Shown here piece after piece: positions 36,213 through 43,889 of a stretch of DNA of 64,000 bases; within the stretch, counting starts at the first letter, position 1; every line of letters starts with the position of its first letter. The position numbers were made by a program, and so were the translations under genes. This DNA is from Candidatus Kapaibacterium sp. Its GTDB lineage: Bacteria > Bacteroidota > Ignavibacteria > Kapaibacteriales > UBA2268. Below the pieces are notes generated by a model, which was not told the DNA's origin, searched no databases, and worked only from the letters and a program-made list of their open reading frames with translations. The stretch is from the NCBI GenBank assembly GCA_937927515.1, contig CALBDO010000006.1:107031-171030 (forward strand). Direction: 5' to 3'.

Positions 36213-36984
36213 ATTTTACTTTTTTGTATTCTGCAACTTTTTCTAAAAAAAGCAAACCGAGAATCCTAGAGGAACTATTTTCTGGATAAAGTCTTTCTGG
36301 ATGCCATTGTACAGCAATAAAAAAAGGCTCTCTGGCTGGTTCTTCCCACTCATAGGATTCAATCAAGCCATCTACGCTGGTGGAGGAAATCTTTAATCCG
36401 TCTGCCAATTTTTCAACAGCTTGATGGTGGAAGCTATTAACAAGAATGGTATCCTCTTTAATGACATCATAAAGAACAGTTCCTCTATTTAAAATAACTT
36501 TGTGAAAGCATTGGCTCTTCGTGTTATTACATTTGTGAGGAACATTTGATGGGTAATATGAAGGAATATCTGGGTAAAGTGTACCACCAAGATAAACATT
36601 CAAAATTTGTGCCCCCCTACAAATGGCAAAGATTGGGATTTTTAATTTTAATGCATATTCAATCAATCTAAATTCAATGCTGTCCCGTCTATTGTCAATT
36701 TCGCATAGGATTGAATCTTCCTCTCTTCCATAATATTTTGGATTTACATCGGGTCCACCAGTTAAAACTAAACCGTGGGCTTCTTTGCAAAGGTCAAACA
36801 AACTATCAAGTTGATAAGTATACGCATTGATGCATTTAATATAAGGATTAAGTGACTTTAAATAAGAGCAATATTTAAGATAATTTTCTGAACCTTCGGA
36901 TTTGGAAAAAACTATAACGAGAGTGTCGTTCGAAACAAGCATATATGGTAACACTAAATGAATTAAAATTAAAAAACTTCTCAT
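36196..36984 (-). CDS. Class I glutamine amidotransferase-like hydrolase (peptidase C26), apparently exported
   Basis: The 262-residue protein has an uncharged hydrophobic N-terminus (about 1-18) that looks like a signal peptide, then a class I amidotransferase fold: LTGGPDVNP (oxyanion strand), the nucleophile elbow ICRGAQIL with Cys122, and the His228/Glu230 pair in VQWHPERL. The closest groups are gamma-glutamyl-gamma-aminobutyrate hydrolases (PuuD) and gamma-glutamyl hydrolases. Export would point to a periplasmic gamma-glutamyl substrate, for example a peptide or folate polyglutamate. The two upstream minus-strand genes (a lipoprotein and a PAP2 phosphatase) are closely packed. Substrate unknown. 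Confidence 0.75.
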   Translation of the reverse strand: MRSFLILIHLVLPYMLVSNDTLVIVFSKSEGSENYLKYCSYLKSLNPYIKCINAYTYQLDSLFDLCKEAHGLVLTGGPDVNPKYYGREEDSILCEIDNRRDSIEFRLIEYALKLKIPIFAICRGAQILNVYLGGTLYPDIPSYYPSNVPHKCNNTKSQCFHKVILNRGTVLYDVIKEDTILVNSFHHQAVEKLADGLKISSTSVDGLIESYEWEEPAREPFFIAVQWHPERLYPENSSSRILGLLFLEKVAEYKKVKFKENK

Positions 36985-36985
36985 A

Positions 36986-37939
36986 TCAATTTTTTATGCT
37001 AATTTTCTTCCTGCCAAAATAATCACTTGGGTCATTGTCGGGTTGGGTTACATCAAAACGAGCATAGACCAAACAATGGTCTGAGATTTTTTGCGCAAGT
37101 TCTTGTGGATAAATGCGAAATGTATTGTACATTGAAAGGCTATTATTTATGTATCTTTTCAGAGACTGCTTTGTTATTAAAATATGGTCGATTACGTAGG
37201 CATTGGGAAATTTGCAACTTTTAAGTTGTTCGGTAAGGAAAATTAAGTTATTATTTGAAAGCAATGGAATTAATGTGTTGAACTGTTTTCTAATTGGACT
37301 GTCGTTAAAATCGCCTATGATAAATAAGTCCTCTTCATCTTTTTGGCTAAGGATTGAATCAACCCAGTCGGATACTACCTGAGCTTGTTTCATACGAAGT
37401 ATTCTACTTTGTTCGACTTTTTCTTTTGTATCATCGAAACGAGAGGTTGCCTTGAAATGTACCACAAGCGTCAAAAAGTCGAAATTACCCTTTTCAATTG
37501 CTGCTATCAGACCTGGTCTTGTCTTTCTCTCCTCGACCTCGAGGGGCAAATAATCGGAGATGTATTTAACTTTTAAACTTTTGTGGAAAATCAATCCAAC
37601 TTTTTGAGGGGCATCATCTTTTGTTATGTAAAAAGAATATTCGGGAAGATATCTTATTAACTTTGCTAGGGCATTGAAATTTTCAATTTCTTGAACTCCA
37701 ACAATATCACATTGGCTTTCTTCTATGATACGAGCTATGTTCTGATAATCTTTTTCATTTCGTTCAATTCTATCGTTATATCCATCGCCTAGCCATTCAA
37801 TATTAAAGGTACCAACAATGATTTCGTTGGGATTTAATTGCTTTAGTGGCTTTGCTTCCTGCTGTTTGGAACAGCGAGTACAACCAAAAATAAATACTAG
37901 TACAAAAAAACCTGCAAGCTGGATTACTTTAAATTTCAT
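36986..37939 (-). CDS. Endonuclease/exonuclease/phosphatase-family lipoprotein
   Basis: The 317-residue protein has a type II signal peptide with lipobox FIFGC, so Cys20 is the likely lipidated residue. The catalytic domain (about 40-300) shows the family order: TFNIEWLG, VGVQEIEN (metal Glu), VVHFKA, GDFNDSP, and SDHCLVYARFD near the end. Members cleave phosphodiesters in nucleic acids or phospholipids. Here the target may be extracellular or periplasmic. The stop lies one base before the GATase-like gene start, and its own start overlaps the PAP2 gene by 11 bases, so the three genes are co-transcribed. Confidence 0.85.
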   Translation of the reverse strand: MKFKVIQLAGFFVLVFIFGCTRCSKQQEAKPLKQLNPNEIIVGTFNIEWLGDGYNDRIERNEKDYQNIARIIEESQCDIVGVQEIENFNALAKLIRYLPEYSFYITKDDAPQKVGLIFHKSLKVKYISDYLPLEVEERKTRPGLIAAIEKGNFDFLTLVVHFKATSRFDDTKEKVEQSRILRMKQAQVVSDWVDSILSQKDEEDLFIIGDFNDSPIRKQFNTLIPLLSNNNLIFLTEQLKSCKFPNAYVIDHILITKQSLKRYINNSLSMYNTFRIYPQELAQKISDHCLVYARFDVTQPDNDPSDYFGRKKISIKN

Positions 37940-38492
37940 TTTCCTTGTTTTTAAATAATTTATAAATTAATTTTTTGTGGAAATATATAAAAAGTACTCC
38001 AATTAATGTGCCAAGGATGGCACCAGCGAGTACATCCGATGGATAATGCACACCGACATAAACACGCGAAAAAGCAATCAGCGAAGCTAATAAGATAAAA
38101 TGGATTTTATAATTTTTAAAAAAAGACCCAAGGATAATCGCAGCCGCAAAATTGTTTACAGCGTGAGACGATGGAAATGACTTGCCAGCACCACAAGGTA
38201 CCAATAATCGAATGTCGGAGAATGTATGGCAAGGCCTAATGCGTTCCACCAACTCTTTGATTACGTGGCTACTCAATTGGTCGGCTAAAGTTATAGCTAA
38301 CATTAATGTCAGTAGAAATATTCTTCCTCTCCATTGGAATTTAAACAAAAGGAAATAGATTAATATAGTATAAACAATATACCAATGTTCTTGCACTGTT
38401 AGTAATGTGAAGATTTTATCAAAAATTGGGTTTGCCAAAGTCCTGTTGATGAAGAACAATAATCCAATATCCAAGTTTAACAAAAAGTCCAT
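37929..38492 (-). CDS. PAP2-family membrane phosphatase (undecaprenyl-diphosphatase-like)
   Basis: The 187-residue protein has about six membrane helices and the three-part PAP2 signature: KELVERIRPCH, PSSHAVNN, and SRVYVGVHYPSDV. PAP2 enzymes dephosphorylate undecaprenyl diphosphate or phosphatidic/phosphatidylglycerol phosphates. The short length and motif set fit the undecaprenyl-diphosphatase (PgpB/BcrC-like) subgroup, which recycles the lipid carrier for peptidoglycan or O-antigen synthesis. It overlaps the next gene by 11 bases. The neighbouring lipoprotein and hydrolase do not settle the substrate. Confidence 0.88.
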   Translation of the reverse strand: MDFLLNLDIGLLFFINRTLANPIFDKIFTLLTVQEHWYIVYTILIYFLLFKFQWRGRIFLLTLMLAITLADQLSSHVIKELVERIRPCHTFSDIRLLVPCGAGKSFPSSHAVNNFAAAIILGSFFKNYKIHFILLASLIAFSRVYVGVHYPSDVLAGAILGTLIGVLFIYFHKKLIYKLFKNKENEI

Positions 38493-38559
38493 CTTAACAT
38501 TCCAACAATTCAGGGAATTATATTAACTTTGAAAATTCTAAAATAACAAATTATACATA

Positions 38560-39558
38560 ATGTTAACGGATAAAAAACTTGACATCTGTGGATTAGGTAA
38601 TGGCTTGGTAGACCTTCTTTACAAGGTGGACTACGAAGATTTGCAGCATTTAGGCTTGCGCAAAGGCGAGATGAGGTTGGTAGACCCTACTTTGCAGAGT
38701 AAATTGTTGGAAAAGCTTGCAGGAAAGGAGTATGTTATTTGTAGTGGTGGTTCCGCTGCTAATACAATCGTAGCTTTTACTCAATTTGGTGGAGTTTCGG
38801 CATATCATACAGTCGTTGGAAATGATAGTTTTGGTAAATTTTACATCGATGAGTTTCAAAAGCTTGGTATTTTACTTTGTGCGCCTACAATTGAAGAACC
38901 AACTGGGACTTGCATCGTGCTTATAACTCCAGATTCTGAAAGGACAATGAATACATCTCTTGGTGCAACTGCCCATTTTGGCCCCGAGCATATCAATCCA
39001 AGTTATATTCAAAATTCAAAATGGCTTTACTTAGAAGGATACAAATTTACTGCGCCTAAAAGTACCGAAGCTTTATTTTATTCAATCGACATTGCCAAAA
39101 GCTCTGGAACAAATATTTCCTTGTCCTTGTCCGATGTATTTGTTATAACAAATTTCTTCGACGAGGTGATGAAAGCCGTCAAGCTTGTAGACTTGCTTTT
39201 TTGCAATGAACAAGAAGCTTTGGCGTTGACTGAAACACAAAGATTTGATGAAGCCCGCAAAATACTTTCTAATTTAGTTCCAAATTTCATTATTACTCGT
39301 GGTGAAAATGGCTCTTATGCATTTATAGGTGGTAAGAACTACTACTTTTCTTCAATCAAAACTCAAGCAATCGATACAACTGGTGCGGGCGATATGTATG
39401 CTGCTGGTTTTTTATATGGTTTGATTAAAAAAGGTGACGTAGATTTCGCTGGGAAATTAGCTTCTTTATCGGCTTCTCGTATCGTTTCCCAATTTGGAGC
39501 AAGACTAAAAGAAAATCCAACAAGTTTGATAGAAAAAGTTAGTAAGCTCGAATTATGA
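38560..39558 (+). CDS. PfkB-family carbohydrate/nucleoside kinase (adenosine-kinase-like)
   Basis: The 332-residue ribokinase-fold kinase has the N-terminal GLGNGLVDLLY strand and CSGGSAANT (substrate-binding GG motif, about 62-69), and the C-terminal DTTGAGDMYAAGF anion-hole motif (about 272-284) with Asp278 as catalytic base. The N-terminal layout is like the group annotated as adenosine kinase in Bacteroidota, so purine nucleoside phosphorylation is most likely; sugar kinases are alternatives. Its stop overlaps the start of the next gene (ATGATG). It opens a transcriptional unit that continues into the secreted CBM9-like protein and the ATP synthase operon. Confidence 0.88.
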   Translation: MLTDKKLDICGLGNGLVDLLYKVDYEDLQHLGLRKGEMRLVDPTLQSKLLEKLAGKEYVICSGGSAANTIVAFTQFGGVSAYHTVVGNDSFGKFYIDEFQKLGILLCAPTIEEPTGTCIVLITPDSERTMNTSLGATAHFGPEHINPSYIQNSKWLYLEGYKFTAPKSTEALFYSIDIAKSSGTNISLSLSDVFVITNFFDEVMKAVKLVDLLFCNEQEALALTETQRFDEARKILSNLVPNFIITRGENGSYAFIGGKNYYFSSIKTQAIDTTGAGDMYAAGFLYGLIKKGDVDFAGKLASLSASRIVSQFGARLKENPTSLIEKVSKLEL

Positions 39559-40892
39559 TGGCAAAGCTTATATTAACAATTCTTTGGTTACTAATTCCAA
39601 TCTCACTGTTTACACAAAGTGGAATGACTGTAGCAGAATTTAAAGTTAAATTGGAGGGGTATTTCAACAATGAAATGGTGGACGATGTGTTTAGGAAAAT
39701 CCCCCAGAACACTCGTTTCACAATCTGGGGCTGGGATGTTGGAGATTACTCTGGCGATGGTAATCCAGACCTTGCTTTTTCGATTAAAATCACCGGAGAG
39801 ACCAGAAGAATCACCTACGTCTATTTCTTTGTAGATATTGATGGTTACTTAGAATTGATACTAGTAGAGCCCTATGAGTATGTTGAATTACCCCTTGAAG
39901 TGGGAGTTGCAATTCGAAACAATAAATGCTCTATAACTCAAAAGAAAAGGAAAGATATTTGGCAAATTAAAAGCTATACTTTTGAAGATGGAGTAATTTA
40001 TTTAATAGAAGAATATCTCTCGCAAAATTACCTTGGAAATAATTTAGAAACTGTTGTTAATTACAAAACAAATGAATGCAAGTTCACTTTGGAATCGCTT
40101 TCTCGTGAAAAATTAAATTTCGAGGCAAAATATTACTTTATTCCGTCTTATCCAAGAAACAAGCCAGTTTACAAAGGTTTTTCTTCTCGCACGAATATCG
40201 ACAAAATTGATTACGTAATTAAAGGTAGTTATTATTGGCGTGGGGATTATGATGCTTCGATGAGCGTAAAATCATCTTTCGACAATAACTTTATATATTT
40301 TACAATCACTGTGACCGATGATGTCTTTGTTCCAAAAGAATGTGAAAATTGTATCGGGGATAAAATTTCCTTTTGGTTCGATTTTCAACCTTTTCGAAGC
40401 TCTTTTAAAAGACTCTTTAAACAGTCTGGTAGCCAATTACTTGTTCGAAGCAAACCAGATGGAAGTATTTTTAAAATTGAAATTAACTTGGGAAATCTTG
40501 TAGATAAGTCTCCTTACGTTGAATCAATTAATTCCACTGAACCCTTCGATGATGAGCAAAAAAGGTCGGTCGAAAAAATTAAATTATTATTTACTACTAA
40601 TGAAGATAAATACGTTTTAAAGGCAAGGATACCAGTTGCTCTTTTTGGTTACGATATGCTTCCATATGAAAATGATGAACCAGTTTTCATTGGATTCAAC
40701 ATCGTATATGTCGATGTTGACAACGAGTTTAGACCAAATGAAATTACTTACATAACTAATTCCTCTTTTGAAGAAAGTCAACCAGCAACTTTTGGGGAAT
40801 TAGTAATTCTACCAGATTACCGCAAATTCGGCTTTGCTAAAAATATTTATGTAGATAGCATTTTAAATTTATTAGAAAACTTTGGTTTTTAG
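39555..40892 (+). CDS. Secreted protein with CBM9-like carbohydrate-binding domain
   Basis: The 445-residue protein has a signal peptide (about 1-20). The N-terminal part (about 25-190) includes a Ca-binding-like motif DVGDYSGDGNPDLAF, as in FG-GAP/VCBS repeats. The C-terminal part (about 200-430) has the CBM9 pattern: DKIDYVIKGSYYWRGDYDASMSV, FIYFTITVTDDVF, GDKISFWFDF and YVLKARIPVALFGYDM. CBM9 units bind glycans or act as accessory domains of surface proteins. The start (ATGATG) overlaps the PfkB stop by 4 bases. No T9SS C-terminal domain is evident, so it may stay in the periplasm or outer membrane. Function unknown. Confidence 0.72.
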   Translation: MMAKLILTILWLLIPISLFTQSGMTVAEFKVKLEGYFNNEMVDDVFRKIPQNTRFTIWGWDVGDYSGDGNPDLAFSIKITGETRRITYVYFFVDIDGYLELILVEPYEYVELPLEVGVAIRNNKCSITQKKRKDIWQIKSYTFEDGVIYLIEEYLSQNYLGNNLETVVNYKTNECKFTLESLSREKLNFEAKYYFIPSYPRNKPVYKGFSSRTNIDKIDYVIKGSYYWRGDYDASMSVKSSFDNNFIYFTITVTDDVFVPKECENCIGDKISFWFDFQPFRSSFKRLFKQSGSQLLVRSKPDGSIFKIEINLGNLVDKSPYVESINSTEPFDDEQKRSVEKIKLLFTTNEDKYVLKARIPVALFGYDMLPYENDEPVFIGFNIVYVDVDNEFRPNEITYITNSSFEESQPATFGELVILPDYRKFGFAKNIYVDSILNLLENFGF

Positions 40893-41121
40893 ATTGGATA
40901 AAGGTAAAGAAAGTAAAAATTTTTTTCAAGAAGTTGCACCTTATTTGAATTTAGGTTGGCAATTAGTTGTTACAATTTTAATTATAACATTTATCGGGAT
41001 TCTCTTAGATAGGCATTTTGAAACAAAGCCATTATTTACTTTGATTTTTGCTTTTTTAGGTTGTGCAGTAGCAATATATGATTTTATTCGGAGTGTATTA
41101 AAAGCTAGCAAAAAGAAATGA
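40882..41121 (+). CDS. AtpZ/AtpI-family small membrane protein of the ATP synthase operon
   Basis: The 79-residue protein has two membrane helices (about 25-45 and 52-70) separated by DRHFETKPL, the usual AtpZ/AtpI pattern. Members help F-ATP synthase assembly, c-ring formation or Mg2+ supply. The frame opens with TTG at 40882 (overlapping the upstream gene by 11 bases); a second TTG at 40894 would shorten it by four residues, and no ATG precedes the first helix, so the exact start is open. The next gene overlaps it by 4 bases (ATGA). Confidence 0.8.
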   Translation: MVFRLDKGKESKNFFQEVAPYLNLGWQLVVTILIITFIGILLDRHFETKPLFTLIFAFLGCAVAIYDFIRSVLKASKKK

Positions 41122-41402
41122 AAGAAATTGCTTTTTCCTTGGTAATAAATTTATTTAATTTTTACAGCGGTATTTTGGTATATAGATTTATTCTTTACAA
41201 ATCAAATAAAGTGTTTTACAAAATCTTAGTTACATCGATTTTTTTTAGGTATGTAATCAATTTGTTTTTTATTTGGGTTGGCTTTAAGTTGTTAGAATTC
41301 AATGTACTTATATTGGGTCTTTCATATCTTTTTAGTGTTTTTATTGCCATTTTAGCCGAGGTTGTATATATAAATAAAAAGTGGAAATTATTAAATTTGT
41401 AA
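41118..41402 (+). CDS. Small membrane protein in the ATP synthase operon (AtpR/AtpI-like position)
   Basis: The 94-residue protein has three hydrophobic helices (about 5-25, 35-60 and 62-85) with few charged residues inside. It sits between the AtpZ-like gene and atpB, where many bacteria have a second small accessory protein (AtpI/AtpR/UncI). Its sequence is not clearly recognisable as either, so the role is inferred from position only. The start overlaps the AtpZ-like stop by 4 bases, indicating translational coupling. It could assist the F0 membrane sector. Confidence 0.62.
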   Translation: MKEIAFSLVINLFNFYSGILVYRFILYKSNKVFYKILVTSIFFRYVINLFFIWVGFKLLEFNVLILGLSYLFSVFIAILAEVVYINKKWKLLNL

Positions 41403-41432
41403 TTTTAGTTCAATTATTAATTCAACTAAGTA

Positions 41433-42455
41433 ATGGGAAATGATAATTCAATAATTGCATCATCTGAGGCTGGTCACAATAATTCAAATCATAGCACACC
41501 TACTGGCGAAATTCCTCCACAGGAGGTCTTCCCTACCTTATTGAGTTCTCTTGGAGAACATCGGGAGCTAACCTTTTTTCATATTCATATCACCGATTTA
41601 CCCGTTATTATTTATGATAAAGAATATGGAATAAGCTTCTATTCTAATATAGAGGCGATGAAAGCAGCTGGTAAATATACCCTTTCTTCTGCACATCAAA
41701 TAGTAAAAGCTAAAAATTTTAATGAAAAACCAACTCTCGACCTTTCGATAACAAGCCTTGTTTGTTTTCAGTGGCTTGCGATGGTCATTTTATTCATTGC
41801 TTTCTTTATTGCTGGTCGTCGTGCAAAGAAAAAGCCAATTGCCCCTCCCCGAGGTATACATAACTTGCTTGAAAGTATTTTTGTATTTATTCGTGATAAT
41901 CTGGTCTTGCCAAATATTCCGAATAAAAATACTGCTAATAAGCTCCTTCCATATTTTGTAACACTCTTTGTCTTTATATTGTTGATGAATTTATTTGGAC
42001 TCATCCCTGGATTCCACACTGCAACTGGTGCTCTTGGTACTACTGCTGGTTTGGCTTTAACCGCATTAGTTGTGATAAATGGGACAGCAATCAGACAAAT
42101 TGGTTTGAAAAACTGGTTGAAACATCTTCTTGGTGGTGCTCCGTGGTATTTATTCTTCATAATGGTGCCGATTGAAATAATTTCTATCTTTACAAAGCCT
42201 TTTGCCCTTACGGTCCGTCTCTTTGCTAATATGACTGCTGGTCACGTAGTTTTGCTATCTCTTGTGGGTTTGATATTTTACCTTAAAACTCTGGCAATGG
42301 CAGTTGTTTCAATCCCTTTTTCTATATTTATGTATGCACTAGAGCTACTTGTCGCATTTTTGCAAGCGTTTATTTTTACTATTTTAACTGCTGTCTTTAC
42401 TGGCCTTGCTATAGGAGAGCATTCTGAACATGTTGAACATCAAGAGGCTCATTAA
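41433..42455 (+). CDS. atpB: F0F1 ATP synthase subunit a
   Basis: Subunit a forms the proton half-channels beside the c-ring. The 340-residue protein has five or six helices; the essential arginine lies in KPFALTVRLFANMTAGH, and the last helix has ALELLVAFLQAFIFTILTAVF. The first 90 residues before helix 1 are longer than usual and rich in His, Ser and Asn, a form common in Bacteroidota/Chlorobi. The C-terminus has a His/Glu-rich tail. It is the first structural gene of the atp operon, followed by atpE after 45 bases. Confidence 0.95.
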   Translation: MGNDNSIIASSEAGHNNSNHSTPTGEIPPQEVFPTLLSSLGEHRELTFFHIHITDLPVIIYDKEYGISFYSNIEAMKAAGKYTLSSAHQIVKAKNFNEKPTLDLSITSLVCFQWLAMVILFIAFFIAGRRAKKKPIAPPRGIHNLLESIFVFIRDNLVLPNIPNKNTANKLLPYFVTLFVFILLMNLFGLIPGFHTATGALGTTAGLALTALVVINGTAIRQIGLKNWLKHLLGGAPWYLFFIMVPIEIISIFTKPFALTVRLFANMTAGHVVLLSLVGLIFYLKTLAMAVVSIPFSIFMYALELLVAFLQAFIFTILTAVFTGLAIGEHSEHVEHQEAH

Positions 42456-42500
42456 TTTGCATAAACGGTTTTTTTGTTTTATTTTTTTGGAGGTTAATTT

Positions 42501-42737
42501 ATGGAACAATACTTAGCAAGTTTTGGTGCTTATCTTGCTGCTGGAATTGGCGCAGGAATTTCTGTTATCGGTGCTGGTTTGGGTATTGGAAAACTTGCCA
42601 GTGCAGCACTTGAATCCTCTGCAAGGCAACCAGAGGCTTCTGGTGACATTCGTACAACAATGATAATCGCTGCTGCTCTCATCGAAGGTGTTGCACTTTT
42701 CTCTTGTGTTATTGCTATGCTCTTAGCAATTAAGTAG
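42501..42737 (+). CDS. atpE: F0F1 ATP synthase subunit c
   Basis: The 78-residue protein is a helical hairpin with Gly-rich helix 1 (GIGAGISVIGAGLGIG), the polar loop RQP (42-44), and helix 2 with the ion-carrying Glu62 in AALIEGVALFS. The residues after Glu62 (Gly-Val) lack the Ser/Thr partner usual in Na+-binding rings, so proton coupling is more likely; this is inference. GGAGG lies just 7 bases upstream of the ATG, a stronger ribosome site than at its neighbours, as suits a subunit needed in about 10 copies. A perfect 16-bp hairpin follows 8 bases after the stop. Confidence 0.96.
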   Translation: MEQYLASFGAYLAAGIGAGISVIGAGLGIGKLASAALESSARQPEASGDIRTTMIIAAALIEGVALFSCVIAMLLAIK

Positions 42738-42745
42738 TATTTATA

Positions 42746-42784
42746 AATAGTCATACCTCAACTTTAAATTGAGGTATGACTATT
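42746..42784 (+). promoter_or_regulatory. Perfect 16-bp hairpin between atpE and atpF
   Basis: The arms at 42746-42761 and 42769-42784 are exact reverse complements (AATAGTCATACCTCAA) around a 7-base loop. The hairpin begins 8 bases after the atpE stop and ends 28 bases before atpF. It lacks a long uninterrupted T-tract (AGTTTTATT follows), so it would be a poor terminator; an mRNA-stabilising or partial-attenuation element that boosts subunit c over the downstream genes is more plausible. Similar stabilising stems are known around atpE in other bacteria. Confidence 0.7.
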
Positions 42785-42812
42785 AGTTTTATTAATAACA
42801 TTAGGTTGAACT

Positions 42813-43307
42813 ATGGACTCCTTACTCAATGTAAATCCTGGGTTAATGATTTGGACAATCGTAAATTTCTTATTATTTCTTTTTCTACTTGTAAAATTTG
42901 GTGCAAAACCAATATCAAGCTCACTTAAGTCTCGTGAGGATTACATAAGGCAAAATATCGAGAATGCTGAAAAGATTAATCAGGAAGCTCAAAAACTCCT
43001 TCAAGAGACCCAAAACAAATTGAAAACAGCTCAAGAGGAGATGTTGAGCATAATTCAAAAGGGTAAACAGCAAGCAGATGAAATCATACGAAAAGCCAGC
43101 GAGGAAGCTGAAAAAATCCGTAAAGAAAAACTCGACCAAGCCACAAAAGAAATAAACCGAAACAAAGAGGCAGCTTTGTTTGAATTGAGAAAAGAAATTG
43201 CGACCTTGGTTATCCAAGCTACTGAAAAACTTTTGAAAGAAAAACTTGACGAACAAAAACACATTCAAATAATTAATTCATACATTGACAAAATTCCAAA
43301 AAATTGA
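42813..43307 (+). CDS. atpF: F0F1 ATP synthase subunit b
   Basis: The 164-residue peripheral-stalk protein has one N-terminal membrane helix (about 10-28: LMIWTIVNFLLFLFLLV) and a long charged coiled coil (about 30-160) rich in Glu, Lys, Gln and Ala. The b subunit dimer links subunit a to the F1 head through delta. Only one b gene is seen, so a b/b' pair as in photosynthetic bacteria is not indicated here. It follows the atpE hairpin and precedes atpH by 10 bases. Confidence 0.93.
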   Translation: MDSLLNVNPGLMIWTIVNFLLFLFLLVKFGAKPISSSLKSREDYIRQNIENAEKINQEAQKLLQETQNKLKTAQEEMLSIIQKGKQQADEIIRKASEEAEKIRKEKLDQATKEINRNKEAALFELRKEIATLVIQATEKLLKEKLDEQKHIQIINSYIDKIPKN

Positions 43308-43317
43308 TTAGTAATTT

Positions 43318-43869
43318 ATGGCAGAACAAAAAGTTTCGTATAGGTATGCAAAGGCTCTTTTCGAAACTGCTCTTGCAGAGAATATAATTGACCAAACATA
43401 CAATGACTTTATGTTTATTTTAAAAATACTTTCTTCTGTGCCAGAGCTGATGAGCTTAGCAAGGAAACCATTAGTTTCATCTTTTAGAAAGAAAAAACTT
43501 TTCCGAGAGATTTTTATCAATAGTGTATCAGAGTCCACACTTAATTTCATCTTGTTTATAGTAGATAAGAATAGAGATTATCTATTAAAAGATATTATTC
43601 TTCAGTTTCAAAGGCTTTATTATAGTTATAAAAACTACTTACCAGTAGAAATTTTCCTCCCCAAGGATTTTGAGGATGGAATAAAAAATAAAATAGTAGG
43701 AAGAATCGAGCAAAATACTGGAATGAAAGTTGTTCCAAAGTTCATTATCGACCCAAGGATTATCGGTGGTTTCAAGATTAAAATCGACGACTGGGTTTAC
43801 GATGTGACTTTGAGAAATAAGATAGATTCGTTGTTCAAGGAATTGGTCTCGACATTAAAATTTAATTAA
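43318..43869 (+). CDS. atpH: F0F1 ATP synthase subunit delta
   Basis: The 183-residue protein fits the delta/OSCP family: VSYRYAKALFETALAEN at the N-terminus (helical domain about 1-105) and a C-terminal beta domain with KVVPKFIIDPRIIGGFKIKIDDWVYDVTLRNKID. It caps the F1 head and holds the peripheral stalk. The gene lies 10 bases after atpF and 20 bases before atpA, which has AAGGTGG ahead of its start. Normal length. Confidence 0.94.
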   Translation: MAEQKVSYRYAKALFETALAENIIDQTYNDFMFILKILSSVPELMSLARKPLVSSFRKKKLFREIFINSVSESTLNFILFIVDKNRDYLLKDIILQFQRLYYSYKNYLPVEIFLPKDFEDGIKNKIVGRIEQNTGMKVVPKFIIDPRIIGGFKIKIDDWVYDVTLRNKIDSLFKELVSTLKFN

Positions 43870-43889
43870 AAATAAAATAAGGTGGCAAA

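Noticed and set aside
42921..43268. Phe-rich 115-residue frame antisense to atpF
   Set aside because: The coiled-coil repeats of subunit b read backwards give Phe/Leu-rich strings; no support for a gene.
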